Of a stretch of 13,404 nt of DNA, positions 7,275 through 12,961 are shown piece after piece. Location: the NCBI GenBank assembly GCA_002439735.1, contig DJPG01000016.1:38300-51703 (forward strand). The letters run 5' to 3'. Under the pieces are notes generated by a model. It was not told the origin of the DNA and made no database searches. It saw only the letters and a list, made by a program, of their open reading frames with translations. This stretch comes from Firmicutes bacterium UBA6418 (GTDB lineage: Bacteria > Bacillota > Clostridia > Peptostreptococcales > Anaerovoracaceae). Both the position numbers and the translations under genes were made by a program. Within the stretch, counting starts at the first letter, position 1. Each line of letters opens with the position of its first letter.

Positions 7275-8726
7275 TTGGATATTACAAAATTAATCGGTGA
7301 AACAACAGAATATGATAAAAAACTTTTTTTAGAAGTAAAGAAACCGAAAAGTTGGTGCAAGAGTGTCAGCGCATTTGCCAACACGCTAGGTGGTGCGTTA
7401 ATCTTCGGAATATCTAAGGATGAGGAACTTATAGGGGTTGAAGATCCGAATGGTGATGCTGAAAAAATAAGTGAGATCATTAAAACAAGATTGGATCCTA
7501 TTCCGGAGTTTCGCCTTAGATTGGAACGAACTGACGAGGGAAAGATACTGATTATTCTGGATATTTTTAAGGGTGAGGAAACACCATATTATTATTCCGG
7601 AGACGGTGTACTGGAAGCGTATGTTCGTATCGGAAATGAGAGTGTGAAAGCAACCGCGACAGAAATGAAAAGGCTTGTGCTGCGCGGCAAAAACACAACC
7701 TATGATTCACAGATTACTGCTTATAAAGTGGAGGATTTTTCTTTTTCTAAGCTGCGGGAAAGATACAAAAAATGGACAGGCACAAGTTTTGATGAAAAAG
7801 ATATTACTTCCTTTGGTTTAGCAAATGAGCAGGGATACTTAACGAATGCGGGCGCATTAGTTGTAGACGAAAGTCCGATTCACTGCTCCAGATTATTTTG
7901 TACCAGATGGAATGGATTGAATAAGAACGGTGGAACGATAGATGCTTTCGATGATGCAGAATATTCAGGCAGTGTAATTTCCTTGCTTGATAATGGAGAA
8001 GCATTTATTAAGCGAAATGCAAAGTTGATGTGGAGAAAAACCGCTAATTCCAGAGAGGAAATGCCGGAATACGTAGAACGCAGTTATCATGAAGCCTTGG
8101 TGAATGCACTGGCTCACAGGGACTATCTTGTGAATGGCAGCGAAGTGCATATTGATATTTACGATGATCGTATGGAAATTTATTCTCCGGGAGGTATGCC
8201 GGATGGGTCAATGATTCAGGAAAGAGATCCGCTGATGGTTCCTTCCACGAGAAGAAATCCCATTTTGGCAGACGTATTCAATCGTTTGGGGTATATGGAA
8301 CGTAAAGGCAGTGGGTTTGGAAAAATTATTGGTGGATACGAATCGCAGATCAATTATGATGAAAGCAAAAAACCTTCCTTTCGATCAGACCGATATCAAT
8401 TTACTGTTGTGATGCCGAATCTGAATTACGATGTCCCTCAGGATGTCCCTCAGGATGTCCCTCAGGATGTCCCTCAGGAAAAGAAGGCCGATCCGCTGGA
8501 TATTCAAATATTGAATATGATAAAAAAAGATAGTAAAATCAGCACAGAAAGAATGGCAATGGTGCTGGGAGTAAGTTCAAAGACCATCAAACGCCATATT
8601 AAAGATATCGGTATCATTCGATTCATTGGCCGTGGTGCGAACGGACATTGGGAAATCTGCGAGGCCTGGGGCGCGGCACCGATCTTCGAGCGCTTTGATC
8701 CGAAGGAGTATGAAAACGAGGTGTAG
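7275..8726 (+). CDS. AlbA_2/GHKL-type ATP-binding putative transcriptional regulator with captured GDPD tail
   Basis: The protein has three parts common in bacterial 'AlbA_2 (Schlafen-type) ATP-binding' regulators. The N-terminal AlbA_2 domain contains EVKKPKSWCKSVSAFANTL and GGALIFGI (residues 20-46). A GHKL/HATPase-like region contains EALVNALAHRDY (273-284) and YSPGGMPDG. A C-terminal winged helix-turn-helix spans about 410-458. A linker of four DVPQ units (386-401) precedes the HTH. Residues 462-480 copy the GDPD C-terminus exactly, then NEV and stop; this tail is foreign to the family and probably replaced the original end. I choose TTG 7275 because GGTGA (7265-7269) sits five bases upstream and the protein then opens MDITKLIGE. 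An earlier TTG at 7233 lacks support. AT-rich composition points to transfer. DNA target and effector are unknown. Confidence 0.85.
   Translation: MDITKLIGETTEYDKKLFLEVKKPKSWCKSVSAFANTLGGALIFGISKDEELIGVEDPNGDAEKISEIIKTRLDPIPEFRLRLERTDEGKILIILDIFKGEETPYYYSGDGVLEAYVRIGNESVKATATEMKRLVLRGKNTTYDSQITAYKVEDFSFSKLRERYKKWTGTSFDEKDITSFGLANEQGYLTNAGALVVDESPIHCSRLFCTRWNGLNKNGGTIDAFDDAEYSGSVISLLDNGEAFIKRNAKLMWRKTANSREEMPEYVERSYHEALVNALAHRDYLVNGSEVHIDIYDDRMEIYSPGGMPDGSMIQERDPLMVPSTRRNPILADVFNRLGYMERKGSGFGKIIGGYESQINYDESKKPSFRSDRYQFTVVMPNLNYDVPQDVPQDVPQDVPQEKKADPLDIQILNMIKKDSKISTERMAMVLGVSSKTIKRHIKDIGIIRFIGRGANGHWEICEAWGAAPIFERFDPKEYENEV
8430..8477 (+). repeat. Four perfect 12-bp tandem repeats encoding DVPQ
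   Basis: GATGTCCCTCAG occurs four times head to tail without a mismatch, coding for DVPQ x4 in the linker between the ATP-binding region and the winged helix of the AlbA_2 regulator. Perfect identity at the DNA level suggests recent expansion or active slippage. The unit is a multiple of three, so copy-number changes would alter linker length without breaking the frame. Similar PQ-rich linkers are, from memory, frequent in this protein group. Confidence 0.95.
8657..8714 (+). repeat. 58-bp direct repeat, copy 2 (fused to end of AlbA_2 gene)
   Basis: This second copy of the GDPD 3' end lies in the same reading frame as in GDPD and forms residues 462-480 of the AlbA_2 regulator. It is a GC-rich patch with AT-rich DNA on both sides, so it looks like a captured host fragment. 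The frame continues three codons to the stop at 8724-8726. One synonymous mismatch separates it from copy 1. Confidence 0.95.
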
Positions 8727-8885
8727 AAAAGGATTCAGAATACGTATTTTAGAAAATAAGGACGTTTTACTTGAGACAGTAGAATGTTCTTTTTTTGTGC
8801 GTACTATATGGACAATGCTGCTTATTTGATTATGTATGATTGGTTATATGAATTTAGAAATCCAAAAATTTTAATAAAATTCATA

Positions 8886-8914
8886 TTGACTTTAATAAAA
8901 ATAAAGTGTATACT
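8886..8914 (+). promoter_or_regulatory. Housekeeping-type promoter for the 36-residue peptide gene
   Basis: TTGACT (8886-8891) and TATACT (8909-8914) are separated by exactly 17 bases, each one mismatch from consensus. The surroundings are very AT-rich with A-tracts upstream. The predicted transcription start near 8921 leaves a leader of about 45 bases before the ATG at 8967. This is the clearest complete promoter in the window. Confidence 0.75.
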
Positions 8915-8966
8915 AAAGAAAATTAAAAATACAGATTTTGAACAAGGAAAGAAAAAGGAGGAAACT

Positions 8967-9077
8967 ATGAAAATCAGCTGGAATGTTATTGCTTTATTAC
9001 TTGTTCTGGGTGTTACAGTAGCATTCTTTGCAATGATACTGTGGCTCGCCAACAAATATCTAAGCAGAAGACAATAA
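8967..9077 (+). CDS. Small single-pass membrane peptide (36 aa)
   Basis: The ORF encodes 36 residues: a short polar start, one long hydrophobic helix (about residues 6-28, rich in Ile, Leu, Val, Ala and Phe) and a basic C-terminus NKYLSRRQ. AAGGAGG at 8955-8961 is an ideal ribosome site five bases before the ATG, and a near-consensus promoter lies just upstream, so expression is very likely even though the gene is short. I recognise no family. Size and layout resemble type I toxin peptides or small membrane regulators, but that is inference. An upstream in-frame extension starting at 8784 has no ribosome site and is rejected. Downstream lie 247 bp of structured non-coding DNA before the DUF2089 gene. 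Confidence 0.72.
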   Translation: MKISWNVIALLLVLGVTVAFFAMILWLANKYLSRRQ

Positions 9078-9120
9078 CGATTTAACAATAGCAAGGCGGA
9101 CTTATCGTTGACACTGTTGC

Positions 9121-9215
9121 ATAAGGACAAAAGTGTGCATAACGAAACCAAAGATTTCTATGCACACATGTCGCTCACGCATGAGCGACGCTCCGCAAGG
9201 TGCTTTTGTCGTTAT
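9121..9215 (+). other. Predicted three-way-junction structure downstream of the peptide gene
   Basis: The outer arms ATAAGGACAAAAG (9121-9133) and CTTTTGTCGTTAT (9203-9215) pair at 12 of 13 positions. Inside are two hairpins: TGTGCATA (9134-9141) with TATGCACA (9159-9166), and GTCGCTCA/TGAGCGAC (9170-9177 and 9182-9189) with loop CGCA. Together they make a compact three-way junction of about 95 bases. It lies inside the presumed transcript of the 36-residue peptide. It may be a structured 3' untranslated region or small RNA, or a mobile palindromic element. I recognise no known riboswitch class. Confidence 0.5.
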
Positions 9216-9218
9216 TCC

Positions 9219-9243
9219 GGAAATATCGCTTAGCGCTATTTCC
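9219..9243. repeat. Hairpin with GGAAATA/TATTTCC arms
   Basis: GGAAATA (9219-9225) pairs with TATTTCC (9237-9243). Past one mismatch, CGC/GCG extend the stem around a three-base loop TTA. No T-run follows on either strand, so it is not an obvious terminator. It continues the series of stems from 9121 to 9295. Confidence 0.5.
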
Positions 9244-9260
9244 TACATAATAAAAAAAGA

Positions 9261-9305
9261 GGTAAGCACCTAGTCACATAGCGTGCTTACCTTTTAGCGA
9301 TTTTT
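9261..9305 (+). terminator. Intrinsic terminator or attenuator between the peptide gene and the DUF2089 gene
   Basis: GGTAAGCAC (9261-9269) and GTGCTTACC (9283-9291) form a perfect 9-bp stem around a 13-base loop that itself has CTA/TAG ends. The stem is preceded by a run of seven A and followed by TTTTAGCGATTTTT, so it could terminate in either direction. It ends about 20 bases before the DUF2089 start, and I see no convincing promoter in between. The downstream genes may therefore depend on read-through, which would make this an attenuator. Confidence 0.75.
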
Positions 9306-9324
9306 GATGAGTGAGGTGAAAAAA

Positions 9325-9630
9325 ATGGCGATTTCATCTGTTCCTACATGGATGGAAGACTTGGAAGAAGAGGATTTGATTTTTATCAAAAAATTTGTTC
9401 TGTATAGTGGTTCTCTCAAAAAACTAGCAGAAAGCTACGGCGTAACTTATCCAACTGTGAGATTGCGCTTGGATAGGCTGATTGAAAAAATTAATGCGCA
9501 GGAGCAAGAGGACAGCGCACCCTATGTAAAATTGATCAAAAAGCTTGCATTAGAGGATAGAATTGATTTTGACGCGGCAAAACTGCTTATTAGCACTTAT
9601 CGCAGAGAAAAAAATGAGGAAAACAAATGA
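9325..9630 (+). CDS. DUF2089-type helix-turn-helix protein
   Basis: This 101-residue cytoplasmic protein matches the DUF2089 pattern from memory: an opening PTWMEDLEEEDLIFIKKFVLYSGSL region with its acidic helix, then LAESYGVTYPTVRLRLDRLI (residues about 33-52), a clear helix-turn-helix in the style of sigma-factor region 4, then a helical C-terminal part. The zinc-ribbon that some members carry at the N-terminus is absent. GTGAGGTG (9311-9318) lies six bases upstream of ATG 9325 and decides this start over TTG 9304 or ATG 9307. The stop overlaps the start of the next gene (ATGA at 9627), so the two are probably translated together. It likely regulates the set it belongs to, though this is not shown. 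Confidence 0.78.
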   Translation: MAISSVPTWMEDLEEEDLIFIKKFVLYSGSLKKLAESYGVTYPTVRLRLDRLIEKINAQEQEDSAPYVKLIKKLALEDRIDFDAAKLLISTYRREKNEENK

Positions 9631-10292
9631 AGATAATGGAAATTGTAATACAGAATATTCTTTTGCTTTACTTTGTGATAACCTATGTGGGGATTACGCT
9701 AGGGCTGTTGGTTATAGAGAATATTTTACTGGTGAAGAAAACACGTCAAACTATTGTTGTTTTTTTTATCATTCTTACAGTCTTGACTGCAATCGCCTAC
9801 ATTTTTATGCCTGCAGATAAGGGATCTGCTGACTTAGATATTCTTAAGATGGATGTCAAAATAGATGCAATGAGTATTGGAACGCAGATTATTGTAGTTG
9901 CGCGTAAAGAGGATTCAAATAAAAAGGAATTGAAACTATTGGGAGAATTTATAACAAATGAAGGGGAGAATAGTGCGTATTGCAATGTCATCATCAAAAA
10001 AGGGAAAGTTATTTGCCTGCAAAAGCCGGAGTACGCAGCTGCGATCCAAAAAACATTTTATGAATACCGTGTTGATTTTGAAGATTTTCAAGGAGAATCT
10101 ATGATATATCAAAAAATCATAGAGGAAATAAAGCGTGCGGGCGAATTGAAAAAAGAATGGGCAGAAGGAAGCTTAGTCAAATTTTATTTTGTTTTTCTTC
10201 CTGAATTTTTATGTGCTTTGCGTTATGTGATGTATGTGCAAAGAGAAAAAAAGAAAAAAATGCTCAAAAAAATGAAATTAACAGATTTGTAG
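9627..10292 (+). CDS. Unrecognised membrane protein A of the DUF2089 set
   Basis: I do not recognise this 221-residue protein. Two hydrophobic segments lie near residues 5-30 and 36-57. A soluble, mixed-charge domain follows at about 58-180. A third hydrophobic stretch near 183-204 (FYFVFLPEFLCALRYVMYV) leads into a very basic tail, KKKKMLKKMK. By the positive-inside rule the tail is cytoplasmic and the middle domain may face outward, but this is prediction. The start codon overlaps the DUF2089 stop, showing coupling. The next gene encodes a protein of the same layout. Codon use is AT-rich, like the rest of the accessory block. Confidence 0.72.
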   Translation: MKIMEIVIQNILLLYFVITYVGITLGLLVIENILLVKKTRQTIVVFFIILTVLTAIAYIFMPADKGSADLDILKMDVKIDAMSIGTQIIVVARKEDSNKKELKLLGEFITNEGENSAYCNVIIKKGKVICLQKPEYAAAIQKTFYEYRVDFEDFQGESMIYQKIIEEIKRAGELKKEWAEGSLVKFYFVFLPEFLCALRYVMYVQREKKKKMLKKMKLTDL

Positions 10293-10307
10293 AGGAAAGG
10301 GGCATAT

Positions 10308-10898
10308 ATGAGCGCATTTGTTTATTGGTGTATCAGCTTATGTCTTGGAACTGGGCTGCTTTTTGTTGAATATGTACTTTCTAAAAAAAAGCAATGGTAT
10401 TGGGGGATTATACCGATATTTGTAGTCTTTGCAGTACTGCTTGGATTTTACATCGATTCTGATTTGCATTTACAGAAGAACCAAAATTTGATTGATGTGT
10501 ATACAATGAAAAACGGGATGGAAGCAGAGATGCGCTTGAAGCAAGATGAAACTCGTAGGGTGATTGCTTTCAGCGATTTGCAGATAATTGACCGAAACGG
10601 AAATCTACGGGATGAGGCAAGTATTAGTTTTCAGAAAGAAAGCATCATTTGCAGATATTCGAAAGCAGCAGAATATTTTAAGGGGAAATATGCACTGGAT
10701 GGCGATAGTTCTCCTATATCGATGATGAACGAATCCGCAGTCGTTTATGGTGACTGGAGTATTACCCCAAACAGCTTTTTAAGGATTGGTTTTCTTCTTC
10801 TGATTCCACTGTGCTTCATCTACACGTGCAATCGAATATTTGAACGAAAAGAACGATTACGAAAAGAGTTAAAGGAAATAGGTCTAAAATTTTTCTGA
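10308..10898 (+). CDS. Unrecognised membrane protein B of the DUF2089 set
   Basis: This 196-residue protein repeats the layout of the one before it: two N-terminal hydrophobic segments (about 4-24 and 30-50), a soluble domain (about 51-155), a third hydrophobic segment (about 157-176) and a basic, Glu/Arg/Lys-rich tail ending near RKELKEIGLKFF. Obvious sequence identity with its neighbour is not visible by eye, so they may be distant paralogues or only share topology. AGGAAAGGGG ahead of 10308 is a good ribosome site, 15 bases after the preceding stop. No known domain was recognised and no function is assigned. It is the last gene of the AT-rich block before the minus-strand mscL. Confidence 0.72.
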   Translation: MSAFVYWCISLCLGTGLLFVEYVLSKKKQWYWGIIPIFVVFAVLLGFYIDSDLHLQKNQNLIDVYTMKNGMEAEMRLKQDETRRVIAFSDLQIIDRNGNLRDEASISFQKESIICRYSKAAEYFKGKYALDGDSSPISMMNESAVVYGDWSITPNSFLRIGFLLLIPLCFIYTCNRIFERKERLRKELKEIGLKFF

Positions 10899-10921
10899 AA
10901 AAAATGCACATAGAAACGAAG

Positions 10922-10950
10922 GAGGGGAGCGCGCTGCGCGCACTCCCCTC
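10922..10950 (-). terminator. GC-rich hairpin between converging genes
   Basis: The arms starting GAGGGGAG and ending CTCCCCTC pair over eight bases, then after one C-A mismatch over GCGC/GCGC around a three-base loop. It lies between the + strand membrane protein gene and the minus-strand mscL, where a shared terminator is expected. Neither side has a long T-run; on the minus strand the stem is followed by CTTCGTTTC, so termination there is plausible but weak. Confidence 0.5.
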
Positions 10951-10996
10951 TAGTCCCAGTCGCTGAAGTCAAAGTCAAGGATGAGGCCTTTCTCTC

Positions 10997-11410
10997 TCAG
11001 CGCTGCTCTTTAAGCAGGTCGCGGATCTCGGTCAAAAGCTGGATGTCGGCCGGGACCGGCGCCGGTTCCTCCGGTGCTGCAGGGGCTTCCTTTGCTTTGA
11101 GCTTATCCTGGAAAGAATTAAAGACTTTCATCATGACGAAGATCACCAGAGCAGTGAGCAGGAAGACGATGATCGCCTGCAGAAAGTTGCCGATCATGAT
11201 CCGCGCGTCGCCGAACATGATCGAAACGCCGGTAAAGTCGATGCCGCCGGTGATGATGCCCAGCAGCGGCATGATGATGTCATCGACTAAGGAATTGACG
11301 ATCGCCGTAAACGCGCCGCCGATGATGATACCGACGGCCATGCTCATGACGTCACCCTTTGCGATAAACTCTCTGAATTCTTTGCTGAAGGTTTTCATAA
11401 ATTTTTTCAT
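10997..11410 (-). CDS. mscL: Large-conductance mechanosensitive channel MscL
   Basis: MscL is a homopentameric membrane channel that opens under membrane tension and releases solutes during osmotic downshock. The 137 residues show the family layout: an amphipathic N-terminus with FREFIAKGDVMSMAVGIIIGGAF (start of helix TM1), NSLVDDIIMPLLG, then TM2 (about 75-97, FLQAIIVFLLTALVIFVMMKVFN) and a cytoplasmic C-terminal helix ending DIQLLTEIRDLLKEQR. A Pro/Ala-rich linker near 105-120 connects TM2 to that helix. AGGAG just upstream of ATG 11410 supports the start; an in-frame ATG four codons on is a less likely alternative. It is downstream of maf on the same strand, with 105 bases between. Confidence 0.96.
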   Translation of the reverse strand: MKKFMKTFSKEFREFIAKGDVMSMAVGIIIGGAFTAIVNSLVDDIIMPLLGIITGGIDFTGVSIMFGDARIMIGNFLQAIIVFLLTALVIFVMMKVFNSFQDKLKAKEAPAAPEEPAPVPADIQLLTEIRDLLKEQR

Positions 11411-11515
11411 TTCTGCTCTCCTTTTTTGTGTGAATCTTTTGCAAATCTCATCAACGGATTCCCTCGATTTTTTTCATGAATCTTCGCGATCCAACCAGCG
11501 TTTCGATGCGCAGCG

Positions 11516-12274
11516 CTATCCCTGCGGCGCTTGCCCGTGCCGCGGTGAGCATTTGGCCAGCAGCGGCAGTTCTTGTTGGATGCGATCCCATGGGAAGCCG
11601 ACTACATTGTTGTAGTCGCCCTCGATATGGTCGATGTATTTGGCGAAAGCGCCTTGGATCGCGTAGCCCCCGGCCTTGTCGTAGGCTTCATCTGTTGCCA
11701 GATAGGCGCACAGTTCCTCATCCGTGTAATCCTTAAAATATACTTTGGTAACTTCCGTAAACACGCGCGCGTTCTGCATGCCGGCTTCGACCAGCGCCAC
11801 GCCGGTAGCCACATAATGCATACCGCCGCGCAGTTTGGACAGCATACGGAAGCCGTCCTCCGGGTCTGCCGGTTTGCCCATGATCTCGTCCGCATAGACG
11901 ATGGTATCGGCCGCGATGATGACCGGCGCGGATGCTGAGATCGGGGCTTCTGCGCCGCGGCATTCTGTATCGGCGTTGTCTGCCGCATCGCAGCGTTTGG
12001 CATCGACAGTATCTGCCGCGCCGCAGAATTCCGCATCGGCGTCGTCTGCCGATCGTCCGGCAGATCGCGCTAAGTACGCGTTTTCTACCCATTTGGCTTT
12101 TTTGAGTGCCAGATACATGACCGTTTCGTACATATCGTGCCGCGGAGGAATGTTTTCCTCAATCGCAGCCGGCAGGATCAACGGATCGATCCCGTGCTGC
12201 CGCATCATTTCGATCCGGCGGGGCGAGCCGGAAGCCAGGATATAACGCGAAAATTTTTGTGAAATGTTTTCCAT
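11516..12274 (-). CDS. maf: Maf family nucleotide pyrophosphatase with repeat insert
   Basis: Maf proteins are cytoplasmic house-cleaning pyrophosphatases acting on dTTP/UTP or modified pyrimidine nucleotides. The signature LASGSPRRIEMM (13-24) opens the protein. VIIAADTIVYADEIMGKPADP (118-138) carries the catalytic Asp, and AGGYAIQG with the C-terminal GDYNNVVGFP block completes the fold, in the YhdE-like style. At 252 residues it is about 50 longer than usual. The excess is an Ala/Asp-rich insert at about 70-116, just before the VIIAADT strand, built from roughly 11-residue repeats each containing one Cys. The start has AGAAAGGA upstream. The insert falls at a loop position, so activity may be retained. 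It is divergent from spoVAC. Confidence 0.92.
   Translation of the reverse strand: MENISQKFSRYILASGSPRRIEMMRQHGIDPLILPAAIEENIPPRHDMYETVMYLALKKAKWVENAYLARSAGRSADDADAEFCGAADTVDAKRCDAADNADTECRGAEAPISASAPVIIAADTIVYADEIMGKPADPEDGFRMLSKLRGGMHYVATGVALVEAGMQNARVFTEVTKVYFKDYTDEELCAYLATDEAYDKAGGYAIQGAFAKYIDHIEGDYNNVVGFPWDRIQQELPLLAKCSPRHGQAPQG
11954..12049 (-). repeat. Degenerate 33-bp tandem repeats inside maf
   Basis: Read on the minus strand, GCAGA recurs at 12049, 12016, 11983 and 11953, marking units of 33, 33 and 30 bases. They encode ADDADAEFCGA, ADTVDAKRCDA and ADNADTECRG (residues 76-107). The pattern is AD-x-x-D-x-x-x-C, with a shortened third unit. The DNA copies have diverged, so the expansion is not recent. 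Confidence 0.8.
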
Positions 12275-12320
12275 GATCGAAATCCTTTCTGGTACGGAAA
12301 TGTGCGGCTGATCACGCGCC

Positions 12321-12350
12321 GCAAAAACCTGAAATCATTATGACATATTT
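12321..12350 (+). promoter_or_regulatory. Possible forespore (sigma-G-like) promoter for spoVAC
   Basis: spoVA genes in Bacillus are transcribed by forespore sigma-G. Here GCAAA (12321-12325) and CATATTT (12344-12350), 18 bases apart, each miss the remembered sigma-G consensus by one base. The pair lies in the divergent maf-spoVAC gap, about 60 bases before the start codon. AT-rich DNA offers such matches by chance, so this is tentative. Confidence 0.25.
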
Positions 12351-12410
12351 TCAGCAAAATGGAAACACTAAAGAAAGAGAAAAGTGTGCAGCAGGGAGGA
12401 ATTTTTTAAA

Positions 12411-12896
12411 ATGACGATGCAGATCTATGAGCAAAAAAACAAGGAGCAGGAGAAACAAAAGAAAGAGATCGCCAAAGCGTACGGCAAATATGCCAAAAGT
12501 TTTACGCCGAAACCGAAGTATGTTTCCAATTGTCTGAAAGCGTTCCTGGTGGGCGGCGCGATCTGTACGGCGGCGCTGTGGTATCAGAATCTGCTGCAGG
12601 ACGCCGGATTGTCAAAAGACGATGCGGGGGCGTTCGTGACCATTACGCTGGTGGCGCTGGCACAGCTTCTGACCGGCATCGGTGTCTTCGACGTGATCGC
12701 GAAATTTGCCGGAGCAGGTGTGATCGTACCGATCACCGGGTTTGCCAATTCCATGGTGGCATCGGCGATCGAATATAAAAAGGAAGGTCCGGTTCTCGGC
12801 GTGGGGGCGAAGCTTTTCAGTGTCGCGGGTCCGGTACTGGTCTGCGGCATCAGCGCGGCGACTGTGGTCGGGATCTTTTACTGGCTGTTTCGCTGA
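12411..12896 (+). CDS. spoVAC: Stage V sporulation protein AC
   Basis: SpoVAC is a membrane component of the SpoVA system that moves calcium-dipicolinic acid into the forespore and releases it in germination; the Bacillus subtilis protein has been reported to behave as a mechanosensitive channel. The 161 residues show a charged, Lys/Glu-rich N-terminus, the typical KPKYVSNCLKAFLVGGAICT region, and hydrophobic segments near 42-62, 76-100 and 135-158. Between them is the family stretch GAGVIVPITGFANSMVASAIEYKKEGPVLGVG. I choose ATG 12411: AGGGAGG (12393-12399) lies 11 bases upstream. ATG 12417 is a possible alternative, and GTG 12384 starts before the ribosome site. spoVAD follows after 65 bases. 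Confidence 0.95.
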   Translation: MTMQIYEQKNKEQEKQKKEIAKAYGKYAKSFTPKPKYVSNCLKAFLVGGAICTAALWYQNLLQDAGLSKDDAGAFVTITLVALAQLLTGIGVFDVIAKFAGAGVIVPITGFANSMVASAIEYKKEGPVLGVGAKLFSVAGPVLVCGISAATVVGIFYWLFR

Positions 12897-12961
12897 ACGC
12901 ACGGCGGACGCAAGCGGTCTGCGACAGCAGGAAACGACGAACGAGGGGAGAAAACAAACGT

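Noticed and set aside
8430..8477. Short tandem repeats as a CRISPR array
   Set aside because: Units are only 12 bp, head to tail without spacers, and lie in frame within a gene.
7166..8714. The repeat pair as a transposon target-site duplication
   Set aside because: Fifty-eight bases is far longer than usual target duplications and there is no transposase or terminal inverted repeat between the copies.
8784..8966. In-frame N-terminal extension of the 36-residue peptide
   Set aside because: The extension overlaps the promoter at 8886-8914, has no ribosome site and is of random AT-rich composition.
9108..9113. Perfect -35 box TTGACA
   Set aside because: No acceptable -10 lies 16-18 bases downstream; the position expected for it holds AAGTGT-like sequence inside the outer stem.
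9219..9243. Intrinsic terminator
   Set aside because: The stem is good but neither strand has a T-run after it.
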